Part shown: positions 1 through 10,175 of the stretch, one piece after another | How positions within the stretch are numbered: position 1 is the stretch's first letter | Layout: each line of letters opens with the position of its first letter | NCBI GenBank assembly: GCA_021166815.1 | Contig: JAJPEO010000212.1 | Coordinates: 1-11,740, forward strand | Source of the DNA: Nocardioides sp. | GTDB taxonomy: Bacteria > Actinomycetota > Actinomycetes > Propionibacteriales > Nocardioidaceae | Reading direction: 5' to 3' | DNA length: 11,740 bases | Translations under genes and position numbers: made by a program | The notes under the pieces: generated by a model | Seen by the model: the letters and a program-made list of their open reading frames with translations, nothing else | Told to the model about the DNA's origin: nothing | The model's database searches: none

Positions 1-768
1 CTGAAGCTGGTCGTACCGGCGCACGGGGTCGTCGTGGACACGACGGCCGGGTGGCTGCACGGCGTGGACACCCTGCCCCGCAGCGCCATCCACGAGCTGC
101 CGCGTCTGGACGTCTACTCGAGCCAGGAGAGCAGGATGCGCAGGGGTGGCGTACGCAGTGGCATCCGTGAGCTGCGTCCGTCGGACGTCGAGGTGGTCGA
201 CGGGCTGCGGGTGACCACCATGCATCGCACCGCCCTCGACGTGGGCCGGCTGCTCTGGCGCTACGACGCCATCGGGGCGCTCGACGGGTTCCTCCGCGCG
301 GGTGTCTCCCAGGCGGACCTGCTCGACGACCTCGACCGGTTCAAGGGCTACCGCGGCGTGCGTCAGCTGCGAGCCCTCGTGCCCCTGGCGACCCCCCTCG
401 CCGAGTCCAACCCGGAGAGCGCCCTGCGCCTCATCTGGATCGAGTCCGACCTGCCGACTCCTGTGCCGCAGTGGTGGGTCAACGACGATGACGGTTGCCC
501 GATCTACCGGATCGACCTCGCCGATCCGGTGCACAGGTACGGCGCCGAGTACTTCGGGATGGCCTTCCACGACGACACGACGGCTCATGCGGACACGCAG
601 CGTCTTGCGTGGCTCGACTCCCGCCGGGGGTGGGAGATGGACGTGTTCAGGAAGGACGACGTCTACTCCTCGGAAGCGGCGCCGCACGGTGTCCTCCGCG
701 CGGGATGGGAGAGGGCGCGCGCCCGGTCCTCGTACGCCAGCCCGAGTGTCATTGACCTGTCCCGATGA
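1..768 (+). CDS. AbiEi-antitoxin-like / DUF559-like protein, 5' partial
   Basis: The frame is open from base 1 to the TGA at 766-768 and shows 255 residues, so the start lies upstream of the window. A GTG at 34 is unlikely to be the start, because the residues before it already fit the family. The N-terminal part (around residues 10-22, VVVDTTAGWLHG) resembles the AbiEi-like antitoxin domain found in many actinobacterial paralogues. The C-terminal part resembles a DUF559/Vsr-like nuclease fold: a Glu-rich ESNPES segment near 135-140, IDLADP near 171-176 and AEYFG near 182-186. Family members as I recall them usually have E-Y-D-G at the last position; here it is E-Y-F-G, which may weaken a metal-binding site. 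The biological role of these proteins is not established and no partner toxin gene is visible. The C-terminal tail (about SYASPSVIDLSR) has no recognisable family similarity and may come from a neighbouring repeat element. Family assignment is from memory of consensus motifs. Confidence 0.72.
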   Translation: MKLVVPAHGVVVDTTAGWLHGVDTLPRSAIHELPRLDVYSSQESRMRRGGVRSGIRELRPSDVEVVDGLRVTTMHRTALDVGRLLWRYDAIGALDGFLRAGVSQADLLDDLDRFKGYRGVRQLRALVPLATPLAESNPESALRLIWIESDLPTPVPQWWVNDDDGCPIYRIDLADPVHRYGAEYFGMAFHDDTTAHADTQRLAWLDSRRGWEMDVFRKDDVYSSEAAPHGVLRAGWERARARSSYASPSVIDLSR

Positions 769-771
769 TGC

Positions 772-821
772 GGAGAAGTGCCCGGTCAGCGTGGCATCAG
801 TGTGGAGAAGTGCCCGGTCAG
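772..821. repeat. 18-bp direct repeat pair at convergent gene ends
   Basis: GGAGAAGTGCCCGGTCAG occurs exactly at 772-789 and again at 804-821, with starts 32 bases apart. The first copy lies 3 bases after the stop of the upstream + gene. The second overlaps the 3' end of pgl and supplies its stop codon (TCA at 818-820 on this strand). Exact repeats of this length close together are not expected by chance. Closely spaced repeats like this occur at the ends of some insertion sequences (for example IS21-type ends), but no transposase is present here. Function is unknown; a relic of an IS end is one reading. Confidence 0.8.
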
Positions 822-1609
822 GGGAGGGCGGAGGCGGCAGCCTCGTCGAGCCACCAGGTGACCGCGGGCGGTTCCGCGCCGGGACGCAAGTGGTCCGGAT
901 GACCGATGCCGTACGCCGGGGTGTCGGCGATCGTGCCCGTCCCGGCCCGCTGGGCGGCGACCGAGCGTGCGACGGCGGCGGCCTTGTTCTCGCCGGCGAC
1001 GAGGAACCAGACCTGACGCGACCGGTTGAGCGCCTCGAGCGTCAGCGAGACCCGTTGCGGGGGCGGCTTCGGGGAGTCGGTGACGGCGACGGTGATGGCG
1101 TCGGTGGTGCTGAGGCCCGGATGGTGGGGGAAGAGCGACGCGATGTGCCCGTCGGGGCCGAGGCCCAGCATCGTGAGCTCGAACTCTCCGGTGCCCTCGT
1201 GCCGGAGGAGGTCGGCGTAGACCTCGGCGGCTGCGTCGACGTCGCGCACGGAGCCGGCGGCCGGCACCTCCACCACGTTGTCCTCGGGCAGCCCGCTGCC
1301 TCCGAGCGCCGCGAGCCGGTCCAGCAGGGCGCGGCGCGCCTGCACCGCGTTGCGGTCGGACGAGGTCGCGGCGACGAAACGTTCGTCGCCCCACCAGAAG
1401 CGCACGGTGCGCCACTCGACCCCGGCTCCCGGAGCAGCGGCGGCGATCGCCAGGTGGACCTGGTCGGCGATCGACCCGCCGGTGAGGGCGACCTCGTGGA
1501 CCTGCGGCCCGGTGGTGGCCTCCGGCGCCTGCCCGACGAGCTCGAGGAAGGCCCCGGCGACCACGTCGGCGAGGGACGCGGCGTCGGGCAGCACCCGGAC
1601 GTCGATCAC
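818..1609 (-). CDS. pgl: 6-phosphogluconolactonase
   Basis: This cytosolic enzyme (also called DevB) hydrolyses 6-phospho-D-glucono-1,5-lactone to 6-phosphogluconate, the second oxidative pentose phosphate step. The 263-residue product is of usual length. Visible family motifs are ALTGGS (41-46), FWWGDERFV (71-79), GLGPDGHIASLFP (149-161, with the expected catalytic His155) and PQRVSLTLEAL (185-194). The GTG start overlaps the opcA stop as GTGA (1606-1609), and a purine-rich Shine-Dalgarno region (GGAGGAGAGG) lies just upstream, so it should be translationally coupled to opcA. It is the last gene of the tkt-tal-pgi-zwf-opcA-pgl operon. The stop codon lies inside the second copy of an 18-bp direct repeat, so the final residues might have been altered by an insertion, although the C-terminus (WWLDEAAASALP) looks complete for actinobacterial members. 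Confidence 0.96.
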   Translation of the reverse strand: MIDVRVLPDAASLADVVAGAFLELVGQAPEATTGPQVHEVALTGGSIADQVHLAIAAAAPGAGVEWRTVRFWWGDERFVAATSSDRNAVQARRALLDRLAALGGSGLPEDNVVEVPAAGSVRDVDAAAEVYADLLRHEGTGEFELTMLGLGPDGHIASLFPHHPGLSTTDAITVAVTDSPKPPPQRVSLTLEALNRSRQVWFLVAGENKAAAVARSVAAQRAGTGTIADTPAYGIGHPDHLRPGAEPPAVTWWLDEAAASALP

Positions 1610-2523
1610 GACCTCTCCTCCTCGAGCTCGAGGGCCCGCGTGGTCACCTCGGCATAGATGTCGTCCTCGTCGAGGTGCCGCAGCTCCTCGGCGAGGAGCT
1701 CGGGGAGCTCACGACGCTTCAGGGCGACGACCTGGTCGGGCCTGCCGGGGGAGGAGAAGGTGGCCATCTTGCCGTCGCCGCGGTGGATGCGCAGAACACC
1801 GTCCGCGTTGGTCAGCACGACCTCGGTGATGCCGGGCCCCTCGGAGGTGCGTCGCTTCACGGGGACGGAGAGGTAGCGGGAGAGCCACGCCACCATCAGG
1901 TCGGCGGATGGGCTGATGCGCTCGGCGCTGACCTCTGCCGAGCGGACCTTGGCGGGGTGCTGGTCGAGCACCGCCGCGAGCACCCCGCGCCAGGGGGTGA
2001 TGCGGGTCCACGCGAGGTCGGTGTTGCCGGGACGGTAGGCGGTGCACTGCCCCACCAGCGCCCGACGCTTGCCGCGGGTGACGTGGGCTGCATCGGTGAT
2101 CCGGCGGTTGGCCAGCGCCCCGAGGGGGTCCAGGCCGGGGTTGTCGGGGTGGTCGGTGGGCCACCAGACGACGACGGGGGAGTCAGGGAGCAGCAAAGGG
2201 GCCACGACCGACTCGGGGTGGTCGACCACGCGCCCGCTCAGCCGGATGAGTGCGGTCTCGCCCGTCCAGCCGGCCTGGCCGACACCGACCTGGGCGTCGA
2301 CACGGGGCGCACCCCGTCGCGAACCGAGGATCACCCCGAGCACGCGCGCGGGGTGCTCGCGGGCAGACTCGCGGGCGGCGTCCATGGCCCATTCGCAGTC
2401 GTCCTCGCCGACCACGACGATGAGCGTCATCACCATGCCCATCGCGGGCGAGCCGGCGCGAGTGCGGTTGCGGACGAACTCCGCGGCGATGGCGCTGGCG
2501 GTGGTGTCGTCGAGCTCGATCAT
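1606..2523 (-). CDS. opcA: Glucose-6-phosphate dehydrogenase assembly protein OpcA
   Basis: OpcA is required for assembly or full activity of glucose-6-phosphate dehydrogenase in cyanobacteria and actinobacteria and is typically encoded next to zwf, as here. The 305-residue product shows the family's WWPTDHP motif (120-126) and the stretch around PGNTDLAWTRITPWR (165-179). I chose the ATG at 2523 rather than an in-frame ATG at 2538. It begins MIELDDTT, which fits the family N-terminus. It has a strong GGAGGAGG Shine-Dalgarno at 2529-2536 five bases upstream, and it overlaps the zwf stop as TGATG. The upstream ATG would add five residues and overlap the ribosome site itself. The end overlaps the pgl GTG by four bases. 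It is not an enzyme itself as far as known; it acts with Zwf in the cytosol. Confidence 0.95.
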   Translation of the reverse strand: MIELDDTTASAIAAEFVRNRTRAGSPAMGMVMTLIVVVGEDDCEWAMDAARESAREHPARVLGVILGSRRGAPRVDAQVGVGQAGWTGETALIRLSGRVVDHPESVVAPLLLPDSPVVVWWPTDHPDNPGLDPLGALANRRITDAAHVTRGKRRALVGQCTAYRPGNTDLAWTRITPWRGVLAAVLDQHPAKVRSAEVSAERISPSADLMVAWLSRYLSVPVKRRTSEGPGITEVVLTNADGVLRIHRGDGKMATFSSPGRPDQVVALKRRELPELLAEELRHLDEDDIYAEVTTRALELEEERS

Positions 2524-4043
2524 CAGGGCCTCCTCCATGCCCGGCCGTCGCGCTCCAGCATGGCCATCGCGGACTCGGGTCCCCAGGAGCCAGGGGAGTA
2601 GGGCTCAGGCTTCCCCTTCCGGGCCCAGCGCTCCAGCACGGGGTCGAGGATCTTCCACGAGAGCTCGACCTCCTCGTGGCGTGGGAACAGCGGCGGGTCG
2701 CCGAGGAGCACGTCGAGAATGAGGCGCTCGTAGGCCTCGGGGGAGCGTTCGGTGAAGGTCCCGCCGTACGCGAAGTCCATGGTGACGTCGCGGATCTCCA
2801 TCGCGGTGCCGGGGACCTTGGAGCCGAAGCGGACGGTCATGCCCTCGTCGGGCTGGATCCGGAAGACCAGCGCGTTCTGGGTGAGCTCCTCGGTCGAGTG
2901 GTCGGCGAAGGGCAGGTGTGGAGCCCGCTCGAACACGATGGCCACCTCGGTGACGCGGCGGCCGAGCCGCTTGCCGGTGCGGAGGTAGAACGGTACGCCG
3001 GCCCAGCGCCGGTTCTGGACCTCGAGCTTGAGCGCCGCGAAGGTCTCGGTCGCCGAGTCGGGGTCGATGCCCTCCTCCTCGAGATAGCCGGGCACCTCGA
3101 CCCCGCCCGACCACCCGGCGGTGTACTGCCCGCGTGCCGAGGCCAGGTCGACACGCTGGGGGACCACCACCGACGAGAGCACCTTGAGCTTCTCGATGCG
3201 CAGCGCGTCTGCGGTGAAGGAGGCCGGCTCCTCCATGGCCACCAGTGCCATCAATTGCATCAGGTGGTTCTGGATGACGTCACGGGCGGCACCGATGCCG
3301 TCGTAGTAGCCCGCCCGGCTGCCGATGCCGATGTCCTCGGCCATGGTGATCTGCACGTGGTCGACGTAGTTGGCGTTCCACACCGGCTCGAACATCGTGT
3401 TGGCGAAGCGCAGGGCCAGGATGTTCTGGACCGTCTCCTTGCCGAGGTAGTGGTCGATGCGGAACACCGAGCCGCTCGGGAAGACCTCGTCGATGACGGC
3501 GTTGAGCTCCTGGGCCGACTCGAGGTCGTGGCCGAAGGGCTTCTCCACGACCACCCGGCGCCACGAGCCACCGGTGTTGTCGGCCAGGCCGTGCTCCTTG
3601 AGCTGGCGCACCACGTCGCCGAAGAACCTGGGCGGGATGGAGAGGTAGAACGCGTGGTTGCCCCCGGTGCCGCGCGACTCGTCCAGCTCCTCGATCGTGC
3701 GTCGGAGGTGGTCGAAGGCCACGTCGTCGCTGAAGTCACCCGGCACGAACCGGAAGCCCTCGGAGAGCTGCTGCCAGACCTCCTCGCGGAACTCGGTGCG
3801 GGCGTGCTCCCTGACCGAGTCGTGGATGATCGCGGCGAAGTCCTGGTCCTCCCAGTCGCGGCGAGCGAATCCCACGAGGCTGAACCCCGGAGGCAGCAGG
3901 CCGCGGTTGGCCAGGTCGTAGATCGCGGGCATGACCTTCTTGCGCGACAGGTCGCCGGTGACGCCGAAGACGACCATGCTGCACGGCCCGGCGATGCGGG
4001 GGAGGCGACGGTCCTGCGGCTGGCGCAGCGGGTTGGTCGTCAT
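2523..4043 (-). CDS. zwf: Glucose-6-phosphate 1-dehydrogenase
   Basis: This enzyme oxidises glucose-6-phosphate to 6-phosphogluconolactone with NADP+, the entry and usual control point of the oxidative pentose phosphate pathway. The 506 residues match the family length. The N-terminal Rossmann fold carries the nucleotide-binding [10 protein letters not shown] (27-36). EKPFG (167-171) precedes the substrate signature RIDHYLGKE (195-203), with Asp197 and His198. The QNHL motif holds His260, the expected catalytic base by alignment with the Leuconostoc enzyme. The ATG start overlaps the pgi stop as ATGA (4040-4043), and the stop shares one base with the opcA start. No key residue is missing. Its partner OpcA is encoded immediately downstream. 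Confidence 0.98.
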   Translation of the reverse strand: MTTNPLRQPQDRRLPRIAGPCSMVVFGVTGDLSRKKVMPAIYDLANRGLLPPGFSLVGFARRDWEDQDFAAIIHDSVREHARTEFREEVWQQLSEGFRFVPGDFSDDVAFDHLRRTIEELDESRGTGGNHAFYLSIPPRFFGDVVRQLKEHGLADNTGGSWRRVVVEKPFGHDLESAQELNAVIDEVFPSGSVFRIDHYLGKETVQNILALRFANTMFEPVWNANYVDHVQITMAEDIGIGSRAGYYDGIGAARDVIQNHLMQLMALVAMEEPASFTADALRIEKLKVLSSVVVPQRVDLASARGQYTAGWSGGVEVPGYLEEEGIDPDSATETFAALKLEVQNRRWAGVPFYLRTGKRLGRRVTEVAIVFERAPHLPFADHSTEELTQNALVFRIQPDEGMTVRFGSKVPGTAMEIRDVTMDFAYGGTFTERSPEAYERLILDVLLGDPPLFPRHEEVELSWKILDPVLERWARKGKPEPYSPGSWGPESAMAMLERDGRAWRRP

Positions 4044-5707
4044 GGGTTCCGGTGCTCCCGGTAGTAGGCGATGAGTGCCTGCGTGGAGGCGTCCTGATCG
4101 GCGGCGACGTCGGCGTCACCCGCCACGGCCGGGCTCAGCTCCTGGGCGAGCTTCTTGCCGAGCTCGACGCCCCACTGGTCGAAGCTGTCGATGCCCCACA
4201 CGACGCCCTGCACGAAGGTGATGTGCTCGTAGAGGGCGATCAGCTGGCCCAGCACCGACGGGGTGAGCGCGGGCGCCATGATCGAGGTGCTCGGCCGGTT
4301 GCCGGGGAACGTACGCGCGCTCACGAGGGCCTCGTCGGTCCCCTCGGCGCGCACCTCCTCGGCCGTCCTGCCGAACGCCAGGGCGCGGGTCTGGGCGAAG
4401 AAGTTGGCCAGGAACAGCTCGTGGACGTCGGTCTCGCCGTCGCGCAGGGGGTACGCGGGGTTGGCGAAGGCGATGAAGTCGGCGGGCACCAGCCGGGTGC
4501 CCTGGTGCAGGAGCTGGTAGAAGGCGTGCTGGCCGTTGGTCCCCGGCTCGCCCCAGAAGACCTCTCCCGTGGCGACGCTGACGGGGGAGCCGTCCCAGCG
4601 CACGCGCTTGCCGTTGGACTCCATCGTGAGCTGCTGCAGGTAGGCCGGGAACCGGTGGAGCAGCTGGGCGTAGGGGAGCACCGCATGGGTGTGGGCGCCG
4701 AGGAAGTTGACGTACCAGATGTTGAGGAGCCCCATCAGGAGCGGGACGTTGTCCTCGGCCGGAGCGGTGCGGAAGTGCTCGTCCATGGCGTGGAAGCCGT
4801 CGAGGAAGTCCGAGAAGGCCTCGGGCCCGATCGCGACCGCGAGGGAGGTGCCGATGGCGGAGTCGACGGAGTAGCGGCCCCCGACCCAGTCCCAGAACCC
4901 GAAGGCGTTGGCCGGGTCGATGCCGAACTCCGCGACCTTGTCGAGGGCGGTCGAGACCGCCACGAAGTGTCGCGCGACCGCGTCGCCGTCGTCGTCCCAC
5001 AGCACGCCCGCGGCATGCAGGCCGTCGAGGAGCCACTGCCGGCAGAGCCGAGCGTTGGTGAGGGTCTCCAACGTCGTGAAGGTCTTGCTGGCGACGATGA
5101 ACAGCGTGGTCTCGGGATCGAGGTCGGCCAGCGCCTGGGCGCAGTCGGTGGGGTCGATGTTGCTGATGAAGCGGCAGGTGATGCGGTCGTGGCGCATCGG
5201 GGCGAGCGCCTCGTAGGCCATCACCGGACCGAGGTCCGACCCCCCGATGCCGATGTTGACGACCGTCTCGATCGGCAGGCCGCTCACGCCGCTCCACTCC
5301 CCGTCACGGACCGACCTCGCGAACGCGTACACGCGCTCGAGCACCGAGTGGACGTCCGGCACCACGTCCTCGCCGTCCACCTCGACCGTGGCTCCGCGGG
5401 GCTGGCGCAGCGCGGTGTGGAGCACCGCGCGGTCCTCGGTGACGTTGATCCGTCCGCCCTCGAACATCTGGTCGCGGCGGGCCGTGACGCCGGTCTGCTC
5501 GGCCAGCTCGAGGAGCGCGGCGAGGACGCCGTCGTCGACGAGGTTCTTGGAGAGGTCGACCATGAGGTCGCCGGCCTGGCGCGTGAACCGCTGCGCGCGG
5601 TCGGGGTCCTGGGCGAACCAGCCCCGCAGGTCGGGGTCGAGCTGCAGGGCGAGCTCGCCCAGGCGTCCCCAGGCTGCGGTGGCCGCGGCGTCCACCGGCG
5701 CCGTCAC
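4040..5707 (-). CDS. pgi: Glucose-6-phosphate isomerase
   Basis: This cytosolic enzyme interconverts fructose-6-phosphate and glucose-6-phosphate in glycolysis and gluconeogenesis. The 555-residue product fits the long bacterial/eukaryotic-type PGI family. Motifs are the sugar-phosphate-binding GIGGSDLG (153-160) and SKTFTT (207-212), the first PGI signature around [13 protein letters not shown] (274-286), the catalytic MESNGK with Glu363, [13 protein letters not shown] with His394, and the second signature [10 protein letters not shown] (509-518) with Lys518. The GTG start overlaps the tal stop as GTGA (5704-5707), with AAGGA upstream. Position inside the pentose phosphate operon, between tal and zwf, suggests it recycles the fructose-6-phosphate made by Tkt and Tal into the Zwf substrate. 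In Mycobacterium tuberculosis, as I recall, pgi lies elsewhere in the genome. Confidence 0.98.
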   Translation of the reverse strand: MTAPVDAAATAAWGRLGELALQLDPDLRGWFAQDPDRAQRFTRQAGDLMVDLSKNLVDDGVLAALLELAEQTGVTARRDQMFEGGRINVTEDRAVLHTALRQPRGATVEVDGEDVVPDVHSVLERVYAFARSVRDGEWSGVSGLPIETVVNIGIGGSDLGPVMAYEALAPMRHDRITCRFISNIDPTDCAQALADLDPETTLFIVASKTFTTLETLTNARLCRQWLLDGLHAAGVLWDDDGDAVARHFVAVSTALDKVAEFGIDPANAFGFWDWVGGRYSVDSAIGTSLAVAIGPEAFSDFLDGFHAMDEHFRTAPAEDNVPLLMGLLNIWYVNFLGAHTHAVLPYAQLLHRFPAYLQQLTMESNGKRVRWDGSPVSVATGEVFWGEPGTNGQHAFYQLLHQGTRLVPADFIAFANPAYPLRDGETDVHELFLANFFAQTRALAFGRTAEEVRAEGTDEALVSARTFPGNRPSTSIMAPALTPSVLGQLIALYEHITFVQGVVWGIDSFDQWGVELGKKLAQELSPAVAGDADVAADQDASTQALIAYYREHRNP

Positions 5708-6840
5708 TCGCTGTCCTTCCGCTCCAGTCCTGTGGCAGCGAGCTGTTCGGCCACGGTCGCGAGGAGCTCGTGCCAGGACTTCACGAACTTGTCCACGCCC
5801 TCCTCCTCGAGGGTGCGGATCACGTCGTCGTAGGAGACACCGGCCGCTGCCAGGCGCCGCATGAGCTCATGGGCGTCCTTGTAGTGGGGGCGGACCTGGT
5901 CGCCCTCGATCTCGCCGTGGTCGGCCACGGCCTCGAGGGTCTTCTCCGGCATGGTGTTGACGGTGCCGTCGACCACGAGGTCGTCGACGTACATCGTGTC
6001 GCGGTAGGCCTCGTTCTTGACGCCGGTGGACGCCCAGAGGGGGCGCTGCCGGCGGGCGCCGTCGGCCTCCAGCTGCTCCCACCGCGGGGTGGCGTAGAAC
6101 TGCTCGTACGCCTCGAACGCCAGCCGGGCGTTGGCCACGCCGGCCTGGCCCTTGAGGTCGTCGTGGTCGCCGATCTCGTCGAGGCGGTTGTCGATCTCGG
6201 TGTCGACGCGGGAGACGAAGAAGGACGCCACGGAGTGGATCGCGGACAGGTCGTGCCCGTTGGCCCGTGCCTGCTCGATGCCGGCGACGTGCGCCTCCAT
6301 CACCTCGCGGTAGCGGTCGAGACCGAAGATCAGGGTGACGTTGACGCTGATGCCCTCGGCGAGGGCGGCGGTGATCGCGGGCAGGCCCGCGGTGGTGCCG
6401 GGGATCTTGATCAGGCAGTTGGGCCGGTCGACGGCCGCCCAGAGCTCCTTGGCCGCGTGCAGCGTGGCGCCGGTGTCGTGGGCGAGGTCGGGGGAGACCT
6501 CGATGGACACCCGGCCGTCCACCCCGTCGGTGGCCTCCCAGACCGGCTTCAGCAGGTCGCAGGCCCGCTGCACGTCGGTGGTGGTGAGGGCGAACACCGT
6601 GTCGGCGACCAGGGAGTCGGTGACCACCTGGTGGCCCTCGGCGAGCTCGCGCACCTGCGCGTCGTAGCGCTCACCCTCCGCCAGTGCGGCGGCGAAGATC
6701 GACGGGTTGGTGGTGACCCCGACGACGGAACGCTCGCGTACGAGGTCCTCGAGGTTGCCCGTCTCGATCCGCTCGCGCGAGAGGTCGTCGAGCCAGATGG
6801 ACACCCCGGCGTCCGCCAGGGCCTTCAGTCGGTCAGTCAT
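5704..6840 (-). CDS. tal: Transaldolase
   Basis: Transaldolase transfers a dihydroxyacetone unit from sedoheptulose-7-phosphate to glyceraldehyde-3-phosphate, giving erythrose-4-phosphate and fructose-6-phosphate in the cytosol. The 378-residue product has the length of the actinobacterial/cyanobacterial long class. The first signature, GVTTNPSIF, spans 41-49. SIEVSP spans 112-117. [14 protein letters not shown] (143-156) carries Lys145, the expected Schiff-base residue. The ATG at 6840 has a GGAGGAG Shine-Dalgarno at 6846-6852 with five-base spacing. A 55-base gap separates it from the end of tkt, the only non-overlapping junction of the operon. I see no convincing terminator in the gap, so co-transcription with tkt is likely. 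The stop overlaps the pgi start. Confidence 0.97.
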   Translation of the reverse strand: MTDRLKALADAGVSIWLDDLSRERIETGNLEDLVRERSVVGVTTNPSIFAAALAEGERYDAQVRELAEGHQVVTDSLVADTVFALTTTDVQRACDLLKPVWEATDGVDGRVSIEVSPDLAHDTGATLHAAKELWAAVDRPNCLIKIPGTTAGLPAITAALAEGISVNVTLIFGLDRYREVMEAHVAGIEQARANGHDLSAIHSVASFFVSRVDTEIDNRLDEIGDHDDLKGQAGVANARLAFEAYEQFYATPRWEQLEADGARRQRPLWASTGVKNEAYRDTMYVDDLVVDGTVNTMPEKTLEAVADHGEIEGDQVRPHYKDAHELMRRLAAAGVSYDDVIRTLEEEGVDKFVKSWHELLATVAEQLAATGLERKDSE

Positions 6841-6895
6841 GGTGTCTCCTCCAGATGTTCCGTACGTGTCGAGCCTCAGCGCGCCGGGGTATGGG

Positions 6896-9010
<2,115 letters not shown>

Positions 9011-9088
9011 TGGGGTCCTCTCTGGGTGGCGCCTGGCCGGGGCATCCACCGGCCGCGGGCATGCAGCCGGAATCACGTGGGCTCGACT

Positions 9089-9117
9089 GCGACCCTATCG
9101 CCGTGGCGGGCTAGACT
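9089..9117 (+). promoter_or_regulatory. Candidate ctaB promoter
   Basis: TAGACT at 9112-9117 fits the TANNNT -10 consensus. GCGACC at 9089-9094, 17 bases upstream, is a weak -35 match (only the GAC core). Transcription would begin around 9124. That leaves about 45 bases of leader to the GTG at 9169, or a nearly leaderless message if the ATG at 9130 is used. The region 9011-9168 holds nothing else that I recognise apart from a CACGTG palindrome at 9074-9079 and a repeated CTCGACT at 9082-9088 and 9116-9122. Confidence 0.4.
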
Positions 9118-9120
9118 CGA
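9092..9120 (-). promoter_or_regulatory. Candidate promoter of the tkt operon
   Basis: On the minus strand, TCGAGT (9120-9115) and TAGGGT (9097-9092) are separated by 17 bases and resemble actinobacterial housekeeping-sigma elements (TTGAC-type and TANNNT). This would start transcription near 9085 and give a leader of about 75 bases before the tkt GTG at 9010. The -35 match is weak, so this is a prediction only. It overlaps the candidate ctaB promoter on the other strand. Confidence 0.35.
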
Positions 9121-9168
9121 CTCCGCCCGATGCAGTCGCATCCATCGCCCACCCCTCGAGGTTCATCC

Positions 9169-10134
9169 GTGTCCCATGGCGGCCAGCAGGCTCCTGCGTC
9201 CGAGCGGTACGCCGACGGCGTGGCCCTGTCCGCGGCGCCGGGACGCAAGACGTGGCGCGACGTGGTGGCGGCGTACGTCGGCCTGACCAAGCCCCGCGTG
9301 ATCGAGCTGCTGCTGCTGACCACGGTGCCGGTGATGTTCTTCGCCGAGCGCGGGATCCCGCCCTTGGGCCTGGTCGCGGCCACGGTGGTGGGCGGCGCGC
9401 TGTCCGCCGGCTCGGCGTCGGCCTACAACTGCGTCTACGACCGCGACATCGACGAGCAGATGCGGCGCACCCGTCGCCGGGCGCTGCCGCGCCACATCGT
9501 CTCTCCGGCCTCCGCCGTGGTGTTCGCGACGGTGCTGGCGATCCTGTCGACGGTGGTGCTGGCCCTGTGGGTCAACGTCCTCTCGGCCGGGCTGTCCCTT
9601 CTGGCCAATGCGTTCTACGTGTTCGTCTACACGATGGTGCTCAAGCGGCGCACCACCCAGAACATCGTCTGGGGCGGGCTGGCCGGATGCTTCCCCGCGC
9701 TGATCGGGTGGACGGCCGTCACCAACGAGCTGGCCTGGACGCCGGTCGTGCTGTTCCTGGTGGTCTTCTTCTGGACCCCGCCCCACACGTGGGCGCTCGC
9801 CCTGCGCTACCGCGAGGACTACCGCAACGTCGACGTGCCCATGCTGCCGGTGGTGAAGCCCGCCGCCGAGGTCGGCCGCCAGATCGTGCTCTACAGCTGG
9901 GTCATGGTGGCCACGTCGCTGGTGCTGTGGCCGGTGGCCGGCACGAGCCTGGTCTATCCCGTCGCGGCCCTGGTGCTCGGCGCGGTGTTCCTCGTGGAGG
10001 CGCACCGCATGTGGTCGCGCACCAGGAAGACCGACGTGCTGAGCGAGATCAACCCGATGCGCCTGTTCCACGCATCGAACCTCTACCTCTCCCTGCTGTT
10101 CGTCGCCGTCGCGCTCGACCCGCTGCTCGGCTGA
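9169..10134 (+). CDS. ctaB: Protohaem IX farnesyltransferase (haem O synthase)
   Basis: This integral membrane UbiA-family prenyltransferase adds a farnesyl group to haem B to make haem O, the first step towards haem A for aa3-type cytochrome c oxidase. With the GTG start at 9169 the product has 321 residues. After a hydrophilic N-terminus come TKPRVIELL (40-48), the first Asp-rich motif N87-x3-D91-x3-D95 followed by RRTRRRALP, and the second motif YREDYRNVDVPMLP (about 214-227). Multiple hydrophobic segments fit the expected polytopic fold. I prefer the GTG because GAGG at 9158-9161 lies seven bases upstream. An in-frame ATG at 9130 adds 13 residues without a ribosome site and is possible only for a near-leaderless transcript. 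The gene is divergent from tkt and convergent with ctaA. Function call is firm; start is less so. Confidence 0.95.
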   Translation: MSHGGQQAPASERYADGVALSAAPGRKTWRDVVAAYVGLTKPRVIELLLLTTVPVMFFAERGIPPLGLVAATVVGGALSAGSASAYNCVYDRDIDEQMRRTRRRALPRHIVSPASAVVFATVLAILSTVVLALWVNVLSAGLSLLANAFYVFVYTMVLKRRTTQNIVWGGLAGCFPALIGWTAVTNELAWTPVVLFLVVFFWTPPHTWALALRYREDYRNVDVPMLPVVKPAAEVGRQIVLYSWVMVATSLVLWPVAGTSLVYPVAALVLGAVFLVEAHRMWSRTRKTDVLSEINPMRLFHASNLYLSLLFVAVALDPLLG

Positions 10135-10175
10135 GCCACGACAGCGGCGCGCGGGGCGCGGGGGAGGCTCAGCCG
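10128..10175. terminator. Bidirectional terminator between ctaB and ctaA
   Basis: A perfect 10-bp inverted repeat, CGGCTGAGCC at 10128-10137 and GGCTCAGCCG at 10166-10175, encloses a second small stem, CGCGC (10148-10152) with GCGCG (10156-10160) and a three-base loop. It lies exactly at the junction of two convergent genes. The ctaB stop (TGA, 10132-10134) sits in one arm and the ctaA stop (TCA on this strand, 10169-10171) in the other, opposite each other. There is no T-run on either side, which is common for terminators in high-GC actinobacteria. Confidence 0.6.

Noticed and set aside
302..1657. 451-codon + strand open frame spanning the end of the first gene and antisense to pgl
   Set aside because: It overlaps two better-supported genes in other frames, and its translation is Arg/Ser/Pro- then Gly/Asp-rich without motifs.
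4052..5833. 593-codon + strand open frame opposite pgi
   Set aside because: It is a mirror frame of pgi, with no recognisable domain and composition dominated by complements of GC-ending codons.
6841..6895. Possible terminator or separate promoter between tkt and tal
   Set aside because: I found no stem of useful length and no clear promoter pair in these 55 bases, only the tal ribosome site.
9011..9076. 22-residue N-terminal extension of transketolase
   Set aside because: The extension is Pro/Arg-rich and unlike transketolases, while the GTG at 9010 has a well-spaced AGAGAGGA ribosome site.
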